Assembly: GCA_040757715.1 (NCBI GenBank)
Contig: JBFLWS010000003.1
Coordinates: 124,001 to 188,000 of the forward strand
Length of the DNA: 64,000 bases
Source: CAIMFV01 sp040757715
GTDB lineage: Bacteria; Pseudomonadota; Alphaproteobacteria; Caulobacterales; Caulobacteraceae
Direction of reading: 5' to 3'
The notes under the pieces are model-generated. The model was given only the letters and a program-made list of their open reading frames with translations. It did not search any database and had not been told where the DNA came from. Shown piece by piece: positions 57,962 to 64,000 of the stretch (the first letter of the stretch is position 1; each line of letters begins with the position of its first letter). Made by a program: the position numbers and the translations under genes.

Positions 57962-59047
57962 ATGCTTTCACCAGTTGGAAGCACGCGTTTGACCCTGCCA
58001 ACTCTCGGCCTCATCGAAGGCTATTATGGCGAGCCGTGGAGCTGGGCGGCGCGGACAGAGACCATGCGGTTCCTGGCCCCACGCGGCTACGGCTTTTATC
58101 TCTATGCGCCCAAGGCCGACGCCTACCTCCGCCGCCGCTGGCGTGACCTGCATCCGCCGGAAATGCGCGAGCCCCTGGCGCGCTTCGCCGCCGATTGCCG
58201 CGCCGCGGGGGTGAAGTTCGGCGTGGGCCTCAGCCCCTATGAGCTCTATCGCGCCTTCGATGGCGAGGCGCGAGCCGACCTTGCCCGCAAGCTCGACGAC
58301 CTGAAGGGCCTCGGCCTCGACTGGCTGGCCATCCTATTCGATGACATGAAGGGCGACCTTCCCGGTCTCGCGGACCGGCAGGTGGAGATCATGCACTTCA
58401 TCGCCGAGCGGGCGGGGGTGGAGCGGCTGATCCTCTGTCCCACCTACTATACCGACGATCCGGTGCTCGACCGGGTGTTCGGGCCAAGGCCGGAGGGGTA
58501 TCTGGTCGAGCTCGGCCGGGCCCTTGATCCGGCCATCGACATCTTCTGGACCGGCGAGGAGGTGTGCGCCCAAGAGTTCAGCCTCGCCCATCTCAAAAGG
58601 GTGGCGGAGGCGCTGGGCCGCAAGCCGTTCATCTGGGACAACTATCCGGTCAATGACGGCCAGCGCATGAGTCGCTTCCTGCATCTGCGCGCCTTCACCG
58701 GTCGTCCGGCGGCCATGGCTGAGCACATCGCCGGTCACGCGGTGAACCCGGCCTTGCAGCCGGTGCTGTCGCGCATTCCCTGCCTTTCCCTGGCGGACTC
58801 CTATCGCCTGGGCGAGGCCTACGCCTATGGCGAAGCCTTCCGGCGGGCGGCCAGGCTCGTGGCTGGGGATGCGCTGGCCGAACGGCTGTGGCGCGACCTC
58901 GGCCTCCTGCAAGACAGCGCGCTTGAGCGCATGAGCGCCTACAAGGATCGCCTGCGCGAACGCTACGCCGCCTTCGATCACGATGCGGCGCGGGAGGTCA
59001 TGGCCTTCCTCGACGGCGCCTACGCCTTCGACGGCGAGTTGGAGTAG
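57962..59047 (+). CDS. GH84-type beta-N-acetylglucosaminidase (O-GlcNAcase-like)
   Basis: 361 residues, only the catalytic barrel. LIEGYYGEPWSW opens the fold, and the catalytic pair is Asp127-Asp128 in ILFDDMKGD. IWDNYPVNDG and FTGRPA follow, as in bacterial OGA relatives. GH84 enzymes remove N-acetylglucosamine by substrate-assisted catalysis. No signal peptide is visible, so the substrate could be an intracellular glycoprotein or a muropeptide-type sugar; the glycosylated flagellins of Caulobacteraceae carry other sugars. It sits 9 bases past the NUDIX gene. Confidence 0.85.
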   Translation: MLSPVGSTRLTLPTLGLIEGYYGEPWSWAARTETMRFLAPRGYGFYLYAPKADAYLRRRWRDLHPPEMREPLARFAADCRAAGVKFGVGLSPYELYRAFDGEARADLARKLDDLKGLGLDWLAILFDDMKGDLPGLADRQVEIMHFIAERAGVERLILCPTYYTDDPVLDRVFGPRPEGYLVELGRALDPAIDIFWTGEEVCAQEFSLAHLKRVAEALGRKPFIWDNYPVNDGQRMSRFLHLRAFTGRPAAMAEHIAGHAVNPALQPVLSRIPCLSLADSYRLGEAYAYGEAFRRAARLVAGDALAERLWRDLGLLQDSALERMSAYKDRLRERYAAFDHDAAREVMAFLDGAYAFDGELE

Positions 59048-59074
59048 CGGGCGCTTCCCTGAAGACCGCAAATT

Positions 59075-59179
59075 ATGTATGGTCTTTGCATGGTCCGCAC
59101 CGTCCAGACCCAGCAGCAGCAACAAAACCAGCACTCGCTGGCGGCGCCTGCGCTTGGTCGGGATCAGGGAAGCTTCTAA
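59075..59179 (+). CDS. Possible Gln-rich leader peptide
   Basis: 34 codons, starting ATG at 59075 with a second ATG at 59090. The middle reads V-Q-T-Q-Q-Q-Q-Q-N-Q-H. The frame ends 27 bases before a strong terminator-like hairpin. TGGTCCG (59089-59095) can pair with CGGACCA (59192-59198). This resembles an attenuator leader, but no ribosome site is obvious. Confidence 0.35.
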   Translation: MYGLCMVRTVQTQQQQQNQHSLAAPALGRDQGSF

Positions 59180-59206
59180 ACCTCTCCCTCACGGACCAGA
59201 CATTGC

Positions 59207-59234
59207 AAGCCCCGCCCGCGCGGCGGGGCTTTCG
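59207..59234 (+). terminator. Intrinsic terminator-like hairpin after the GH84 gene
   Basis: A perfect 10-base stem (AAGCCCCGCC with GGCGGGGCTT) and a five-base loop, followed by TTCGCGTT. It may end the GH84 transcript or act as an attenuator for the 59288 gene. Confidence 0.7.
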
Positions 59235-59287
59235 CGTTCCGGCGCCCGGGCGAATGACATTCAGCCATCAAAGACAAGGCGCACATC

Positions 59288-59740
59288 ATGACCACCCACT
59301 CCCCCTACGCCTCCGACGCGGAGATCGAGGCCATCGGCGAGGGCTTCCTCGCCCGCACGCTGGAAAAGCCGCGCTGGACCCACGCAGCCCACTTCGCGGC
59401 CACAGCCTTCTTGATCCTGCGCCGGCCAGACATCGTGCCTGAGCGCGACATGCCCGAGTTGATCCGCAGCTACAATCTCTCGGTGGGCGGCGAGAACACC
59501 GACACCGCCGGCTATCACGAGACCATCACCCAGGCCTCCATCGCCGCCGCCCGGGATTTCCTGGCCTCGCTGCCGGAGGGGATATCTCTGGCCGAAGCCG
59601 TGAACCGGATGGTGGCTGGCCCCTTGGGCGACAAGGCGTGGTTAGAAACCTATTGGAGCCGCGAGCGCATGTTCTCGGTGAAGTCCCGCCGCGAATGGGT
59701 CGGCCCCGACCTCGCCCCGCTACCGTTTCAGGTGGGGTGA
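59288..59740 (+). CDS. Conserved hypothetical protein with YHET motif
   Basis: 150 residues, soluble and mostly helical. WTHAAHFAATAFLILRRP and YHETITQASIAAARDFLA suggest a family with paired His residues, seen in other bacterial hypothetical proteins. I cannot assign a function. It follows the leader and hairpin region described above. No partner gene is evident. Confidence 0.75.
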   Translation: MTTHSPYASDAEIEAIGEGFLARTLEKPRWTHAAHFAATAFLILRRPDIVPERDMPELIRSYNLSVGGENTDTAGYHETITQASIAAARDFLASLPEGISLAEAVNRMVAGPLGDKAWLETYWSRERMFSVKSRREWVGPDLAPLPFQVG

Positions 59741-59831
59741 GGCTAAGGCCTCTTGACTTGCGCTAGGGGAGGCGGGGCCACATCATTGCATAAGACCCAA
59801 ATCCGGGCCGGTCCGCCCGCAGGATGCGCTG

Positions 59832-61010
59832 ATGTTCTTCCGCTTCTTCACCGAGCTGCGCGACGCCAAGGTGCCGGTGTCCATGCGCGAGTACCTGACC
59901 CTGCTGGAGGCCCTGGAAGCCCATGTGGTGGGGCTCGACGTGGACGACTTCTACTACCTGTCGCGCTCGGCCCTCGTGAAGGACGAGAAGAACCTCGACA
60001 AGTTCGACCGGGTGTTCGGCCATGTGTTCAACGGCCTGGAGAAGGTCGACGACAGCCTCATGGCTGAAATCCCCGCCGAGTGGCTGAAGAAGCTGTCGGA
60101 GAAGTTCCTCACCGACGAAGAAAAGGCGCAGATCGAGGCCCTGGGCGGCTTCGAGAAGCTGATGGAGACCCTGCAGGAGCGTCTGCGCGAGCAGAAGGAG
60201 CGCCACGAGGGCGGCAACAAGTGGATCGGCACCGGCGGCACCTCGCCCTTCGGCGCCAATGGCTACAATCCCGAGGGCGTGCGTATCGGTCAGGACAAGG
60301 GCCGCCACGGCCGGGCGGTGAAGGTGTGGGACAAGCGCGAGTACAAGAACCTCGACGACACCGTCGAGCTCGGCACGCGCAACATCAAGGTGGCCCTGCG
60401 CCGTCTGCGCAAGTTCGCCCGCGAGGGGGCGGCCGAAGAGCTCGACCTGCCCGGCACCATCGACGCCACTTCGCGCCACGGCTATCTCGACATCCAGCTG
60501 CGGCCCGAGCGGCGCAACAAGATCAAGGTGCTGCTGCTGCTCGATATCGGCGGGTCCATGGACAGCCACATCAAGCTTTGCGAGGAGCTGTTCTCGGCCG
60601 CCAAGACCGAGTTCAAGAACCTGGAATTCTTCTACTTCCACAACTGTCTGTACGAGAACGTGTGGAAGGACAATCGCCGCCGCGACGTGGAGAAGACCGC
60701 CACCTGGGACATGCTGCACAAGTTCCCCCACGACTACAAAGTGGTGTTCGTGGGCGACGCCACCATGAGCCCCTATGAGATCACCTATCCCGGCGGCTCG
60801 GTGGAGCACTGGAACGAGGAGCCAGGCGCGGTGTGGCTCGATCGCGTGACCCAGATCTATGAGAGCGTGGTGTGGCTGAACCCCACGCCGGAGCGCTACT
60901 GGGAGCACACGGCGTCGATCAATGTGATCAAGCAGGTGGTGAACGATCGCATGTACCCGCTCACCCTCGACGGCCTCGACCGGGCCATGCGCGAGCTGGC
61001 GCGGGCTTAA
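59832..61010 (+). CDS. CoxE-like VWA domain protein
   Basis: 392 residues. An N-terminal helical domain (FFTELRDAKVPVSMREYLTLLEAL) is followed by a Gly/Asn/Pro-rich linker (about 125-165) and a VWA domain with MIDAS DIGGSM (238-243). In the classic MIDAS DxSxS, the first Ser is Gly here. CoxE-like proteins usually work with a MoxR-type AAA+ ATPase as a chaperone pair for metal-enzyme maturation. No MoxR gene lies beside it in the window. Confidence 0.88.
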   Translation: MFFRFFTELRDAKVPVSMREYLTLLEALEAHVVGLDVDDFYYLSRSALVKDEKNLDKFDRVFGHVFNGLEKVDDSLMAEIPAEWLKKLSEKFLTDEEKAQIEALGGFEKLMETLQERLREQKERHEGGNKWIGTGGTSPFGANGYNPEGVRIGQDKGRHGRAVKVWDKREYKNLDDTVELGTRNIKVALRRLRKFAREGAAEELDLPGTIDATSRHGYLDIQLRPERRNKIKVLLLLDIGGSMDSHIKLCEELFSAAKTEFKNLEFFYFHNCLYENVWKDNRRRDVEKTATWDMLHKFPHDYKVVFVGDATMSPYEITYPGGSVEHWNEEPGAVWLDRVTQIYESVVWLNPTPERYWEHTASINVIKQVVNDRMYPLTLDGLDRAMRELARA

Positions 61011-61814
61011 CTAGATCAGGCCGGCGAGGGGGCTTGAGGGGTCGGCGTACATGCGCTTGGGCATGCGGCCGGCGAGATAGGCGTCGCGGCCGGCCATGAC
61101 GGCGTGCTTCATGGCTCTGGCCATCCGCACCGGGTCCTTGGCTTCGGCGATGGCGGTGTTCATCAAGACCGCGTCGCAGCCGAGCTCCATGGCGATGGCC
61201 GCGTCAGACGCTGTGCCGACGCCGGCGTCCACCACCACCGGCACCTTGGCGCCTTCCACGATGATGCGGATATTCACCCGGTTCTGAATGCCGAGGCCGG
61301 AGCCGATGGGGGCGCCCAGCGGCATGATCGCCGCAGCCCCAGCCTCCTCCAGCTTGCGGGCGTAGACCGGATCGTCGGAGCAATAGACCATCACGTCGAA
61401 GCCTTCGGCCACCAGCAGCTTCAGCGCCCGCAAGGTCTCTTCCATGTCGGGATAGAGGGTCTTGGGGTCGGAGAGGACCTCCAGCTTCACGAGGCTCCAG
61501 CCCCCGGCCTCGCGGGCCAGGCGCAGCGTGCGCACCGCGTCCTCGCCGGTGAAGCAGCCGGCGGTGTTGGGCAGATAGACGAAGCGGTCCGGCTTCACAT
61601 AGTCCACCAGCATGGGCTGGTTCGGATCGGTGAGGTTCACCCGCCGCACCGCCACGGTGACCATCTCCGCGCCGGCGGCCTCGGCCGCGGCGGCGTTGAG
61701 GGCGTAGTCCTTGTATTTGCCGGTGCCGACGATGAGGCGCGAGGTGAAGGTGCGGCCCGCCACCGTCCAGGTGTCGGGCGTGTCGAGGGAAAGGGCGGGG
61801 GCGGGCGTGTTCAT
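61011..61814 (-). CDS. thiG: Thiazole synthase ThiG
   Basis: 267 residues from ATG at 61814; the longer frame runs over the thiS-thiG gap. FTSRLIVGTGKYKD opens the barrel, the Schiff-base Lys lies in LVKLEVLSD, and VVDAGVGTASDAAIAMELGCDAVL binds phosphate. ThiG forms the thiazole ring of thiamine from DXP, ThiS-thiocarboxylate and dehydroglycine. It follows thiS by 43 bases. ThiO or ThiH and ThiF are not in the window. Confidence 0.96.
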   Translation of the reverse strand: MNTPAPALSLDTPDTWTVAGRTFTSRLIVGTGKYKDYALNAAAAEAAGAEMVTVAVRRVNLTDPNQPMLVDYVKPDRFVYLPNTAGCFTGEDAVRTLRLAREAGGWSLVKLEVLSDPKTLYPDMEETLRALKLLVAEGFDVMVYCSDDPVYARKLEEAGAAAIMPLGAPIGSGLGIQNRVNIRIIVEGAKVPVVVDAGVGTASDAAIAMELGCDAVLMNTAIAEAKDPVRMARAMKHAVMAGRDAYLAGRMPKRMYADPSSPLAGLI

Positions 61815-61857
61815 GAGGCTCTCTCTACGCTCGAACCGCAACTGGAACCAACTAACT

Positions 61858-62058
61858 TCAGCCGCCGCCCACGAACTGCACGATCTCGATTCGGTCGCCG
61901 TTGGCGAGGGGGGTCTGCGCATAAAGCGATCGGGGCACAATCTCCAGATTCCGCTCCACCGCCACCTTCTTCAGGTCGAGGCCAAGCTCCAGCACCAGGG
62001 CGGCCACATCGGCCGCCGCCAGGGTTTCGTGCGCCTCGCCATTCACCATCAGCTGCAT
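61858..62058 (-). CDS. thiS: Sulfur carrier protein ThiS
   Basis: 66 residues from ATG at 62058, which gives the normal length; the longer frame adds 18 codons. A beta-grasp fold ends in Gly-Gly (QFVGGG), the site that becomes the thiocarboxylate. It delivers sulfur to ThiG. No TPP riboswitch motif was found in the 149-base gap before it. Confidence 0.94.
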   Translation of the reverse strand: MQLMVNGEAHETLAAADVAALVLELGLDLKKVAVERNLEIVPRSLYAQTPLANGDRIEIVQFVGGG

Positions 62059-62207
62059 CGGATTTCCCTCTTCGCGGGCGAGCTCAACCCTTGTGGGTCG
62101 CGAATTCGTCACATGCTGCGATTTGCGCCGCTTGTGACCTTTCCGTGGCGGCTATACAAGTCGGCGCAGACGGGCTGGGCCGCAAGGTCGCTTGAGCCGA
62201 AGGGCGT

Positions 62208-62681
62208 ATGCCAAAACCGATCTACGTACTGAACGGGCCGAATCTCAATCTGCTCGGCACGCGCGAACCGCACATCTACGGCGCCGAAACCCTGGACGAC
62301 GTCCAAGGGCGCTGTGAAGCGCGGGCGCTGGAGTACGGTCTTGAGGTGGTGTTCCGCCAGTCCAATCACGAAGGGCATCTGGTGGAGGGGATCCAGGAAG
62401 CGCGCGAGGCCGCCTCGGCCCTCGTGATCAACCCGGCGGCCTATGGCCACACCTCCATCGCCATTCTCGACGCGCTCAAAATGCTCAGCATTCCCATCGT
62501 GGAGTGCCACCTTTCCAACCCCGCCGCTCGCGAAGAGTTCCGGCGGTTCACCTATGTCTCCCTGGCCGCCACCGGCGTGGTGTCGGGCTTTGGAGCTGTC
62601 AGCTATGAACTGGCCATCGACGCCGCCGCGAGCCTCCTGGGCGCCAAGTTGCGGGACGGCGTGGGCAGCCTGGAAAACTAA
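62208..62681 (+). CDS. aroQ: 3-dehydroquinate dehydratase, type II
   Basis: 157 residues. IYVLNGPNLNLLGTREPHIYG holds the catalytic Tyr region, FRQSNHEGHLVEGI and INPAAYGHTSIAI hold substrate residues, and ECHLSNPAARE follows. It forms 3-dehydroshikimate in the shikimate pathway. It precedes accB by nine bases, an order seen widely in Alphaproteobacteria. Confidence 0.97.
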   Translation: MPKPIYVLNGPNLNLLGTREPHIYGAETLDDVQGRCEARALEYGLEVVFRQSNHEGHLVEGIQEAREAASALVINPAAYGHTSIAILDALKMLSIPIVECHLSNPAAREEFRRFTYVSLAATGVVSGFGAVSYELAIDAAASLLGAKLRDGVGSLEN

Positions 62682-62690
62682 GGATTATCC

Positions 62691-63218
62691 ATGAGCGTTC
62701 AGAAGGATTCGGCCGAGTCGCCGGAAAAGCCGAAGGCCGCCGCCGATCCCATCGACACCCGCCTGGTGCGGCGCCTGGCCGACATCCTCAAGGACACCGG
62801 CCTGAGCCATATCGAGGTGGAGCGCGGCGACCTGCGTATCCGCGTGGCGCGCGAGCTCGTGGCGGTCCCGACGGTGACCGCCTATGTGCCCGCCGCGGCC
62901 CCGGCTGCGCCCGCGGTGGTGGCCGCTCCGGCCCCGGTCGCGCCAGCTGTTGCGGCCCCCGCCGCCCCGGTGGCGGAACGGCGCGGCGACCTGGTGAAAT
63001 CGCCCATGGTGGGCACGGTCTATCTGCAGCCCCAGCCGGGCGCCCCGGCCTTCGTCAAGGTGGGCGACAAGGTGAACGCCGGCCAGACCCTGATGATCAT
63101 CGAGGCCATGAAGACCATGAACCCGGTGCCCGCGCCCCGCGCCGGAACCGTGGTCGAACTCCTGGTGGGCGACGGCCAGCCGGTGGAGTTCGGCGAACCC
63201 TTGCTCGTCCTCGAGTAA
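62691..63218 (+). CDS. accB: Biotin carboxyl carrier protein of acetyl-CoA carboxylase
   Basis: 175 residues. An N-terminal helical part (LVRRLADILKDTGLSHIEVERGDLRIRV), an Ala/Pro-rich linker (about 66-95) and a biotinyl domain with Lys141 in EAMKTMN (Thr where many have Met) are present. BCCP carries carboxybiotin from AccC to the carboxyltransferase for fatty acid synthesis. accC follows by 18 bases. Confidence 0.96.
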   Translation: MSVQKDSAESPEKPKAAADPIDTRLVRRLADILKDTGLSHIEVERGDLRIRVARELVAVPTVTAYVPAAAPAAPAVVAAPAPVAPAVAAPAAPVAERRGDLVKSPMVGTVYLQPQPGAPAFVKVGDKVNAGQTLMIIEAMKTMNPVPAPRAGTVVELLVGDGQPVEFGEPLLVLE

Positions 63219-63236
63219 GCATCGAGGCGCAGGCTC

Positions 63237-64000
63237 ATGTTCGACAAGATCCTCATCGCCAACCGGGGCGAGATCGCGCTCCGGGTTCACCGCGCCTGCA
63301 AGGAAATGGGCATCGCCACGGTGGCGGTTCACTCGGAAGCCGATGCGGGCGCCATGCACGTGCGCCTGGCGGACGAGAGCGTGTGCATCGGCCCGGCGCC
63401 GGCGTCCAAGAGCTACCTCAACATCCCCTCCATCATCGCCGCGGCGGAGATCACCGGGGCCCAGGCCATCCATCCCGGCTACGGCTTTCTGTCCGAGAAC
63501 GCCCGCTTCGCCGACATCATCGAGGCGCACGGCCTGACCTTCATCGGTCCCAAGGCCGAGCACATCCGCATGATGGGCGACAAGATCACCGCCAAGCAGG
63601 CGGCCAAGGACGCCGGCATTCCGGTGGTGCCGGGCTCCGACGGCGGCGTGGCCACCGACGAGGAGGCCGTGGCGGCCGCTGAACAGATCGGCTTCCCGGT
63701 GCTGATCAAGGCCGCGTCCGGCGGCGGCGGGCGAGGCATGAAGGTGGCCCGCGACCGCGAGGGCCTGCTGGAAGCCGTCTCCACCGCCCGCGCCGAGGCC
63801 CAGGCCGCCTTCGGCGACGGCACGGTCTATATGGAGCGCTACCTGCAGAAACCGCGCCATATCGAGCTGCAGGTGGTGGCCGATAGCCACGGCAATGTCT
63901 GCCATCTCGGCGAGCGCGACTGTTCGCTGCAACGCCGTCACCAGAAGGTGCTGGAGGAAGCCCCGTCCCCGGCCCTCGATCCCGCCGGTCGGGCCAAGAT
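63237..64000 (+). CDS. accC: Biotin carboxylase subunit AccC, partial (3' end beyond right edge)
   Basis: The frame from ATG at 63237 stays open to the edge and gives 254 residues. MFDKILIANRGEIALRVHRACKEMGI is the biotin carboxylase start; IHPGYGFLSENARFAD, the Gly-rich ATP loop SGGGGRGMK and ERDCSLQRRHQKVLEEAP follow. It carboxylates BCCP biotin with ATP and bicarbonate. It lies 18 bases after accB and completes the aroQ-accB-accC unit. The last part of the ATP-grasp domain and the C-terminal domain are outside the window. Confidence 0.97.
   Translation, partial: MFDKILIANRGEIALRVHRACKEMGIATVAVHSEADAGAMHVRLADESVCIGPAPASKSYLNIPSIIAAAEITGAQAIHPGYGFLSENARFADIIEAHGLTFIGPKAEHIRMMGDKITAKQAAKDAGIPVVPGSDGGVATDEEAVAAAEQIGFPVLIKAASGGGGRGMKVARDREGLLEAVSTARAEAQAAFGDGTVYMERYLQKPRHIELQVVADSHGNVCHLGERDCSLQRRHQKVLEEAPSPALDPAGRAK

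Noticed and set aside
58983..59291. 102-codon plus-strand frame crossing the GH84 end and the hairpin
   Set aside because: It is out of frame with GH84, Arg/Ser/Pro-rich and ends just inside the 59288 gene start.
62059..62207. TPP riboswitch before thiS
   Set aside because: The conserved CTGAGA and ACCTGA-type segments are absent on the minus strand.

Overview
The window is GC-rich alphaproteobacterial DNA and reads as a Caulobacteraceae chromosome (Caulobacter or Phenylobacterium type). The main reasons are cckA and ctrA, the cckA-flhB-fliR-fliQ cluster, flbT-flaF next to tandem flagellin genes, a tipF-like EAL gene, TonB receptors of the Xanthomonas/Caulobacter type, an alphaproteobacterial SOS box before recA, and GANTC and TTAA-type motifs at cell-cycle promoters. 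No rRNA, tRNA, CRISPR array or insertion sequence was recognised.

Layout. 1-395: a GH10 xylanase-like lipoprotein gene cut by the left edge. 399-2143: fliI-fliJ, with a palindromic CtrA-type box upstream. 2281-2733: an AT-rich membrane protein gene. 2893-9089: purL, alaS and recA. 9408-10409: a secreted zinc-phospholipase-like protein. 10504-16599: a two-component system divergent from a TonB receptor, a His-rich membrane protein and a secreted beta-propeller, which I read as a possible metal or small-solute uptake module. 16722-19502: a second, large TonB receptor. 19737-24045: cckA, flhB, fliR, fliQ. 24248-25886: a proteasome-like Ntn-hydrolase and a small partner. 25896-27182: tipF. 27263-28530: an AT-rich pair of immunity-type genes, the first frameshifted. 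28541-30990: an ABC-F ATPase and ctrA. 31294-39543: an alpha/beta hydrolase, then the iscR-suf operon with a DUF559 gene wedged between sufB and sufC. 39547-42968: tfoX-like, glycosyltransferase 9, enoyl-CoA hydratase and diguanylate cyclase genes. 43235-49633: flbT, flaF, two 558-residue flagellins, flaG-like, flagellin-like and Hpt genes. 49634-64000: mainly metabolic and secreted-enzyme genes (chorismate mutase, LysR regulator, ferredoxin reductase, S9 peptidase, GST, ferredoxin, two S1/P1 nucleases, NUDIX, GH84, VWA protein, thiG/thiS, aroQ, accB and the start of accC).

How the parts fit. CckA feeds phosphate to CtrA through ChpT, which is not in this window. CtrA-type sites lie before fliI and fliQ, the class II flagellar genes. 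The flagellins carry sigma-54 promoters and share a 20-base element in their 5' leaders; FlbT, encoded just upstream, is the known post-transcriptional flagellin regulator in Caulobacter. TipF and a GGDEF protein add c-di-GMP inputs. The suf operon forms a complete Fe-S assembly unit under IscR.

Several genes need start codons other than the longest reading frame (alaS, recA, ctrA, fliQ, iscR, thiG, thiS). TTG starts are proposed for sufC, the Ntn-hydrolase, the chorismate mutase and the GH10 gene. Dispersed palindromic repeats have entered coding sequence at three places or more.
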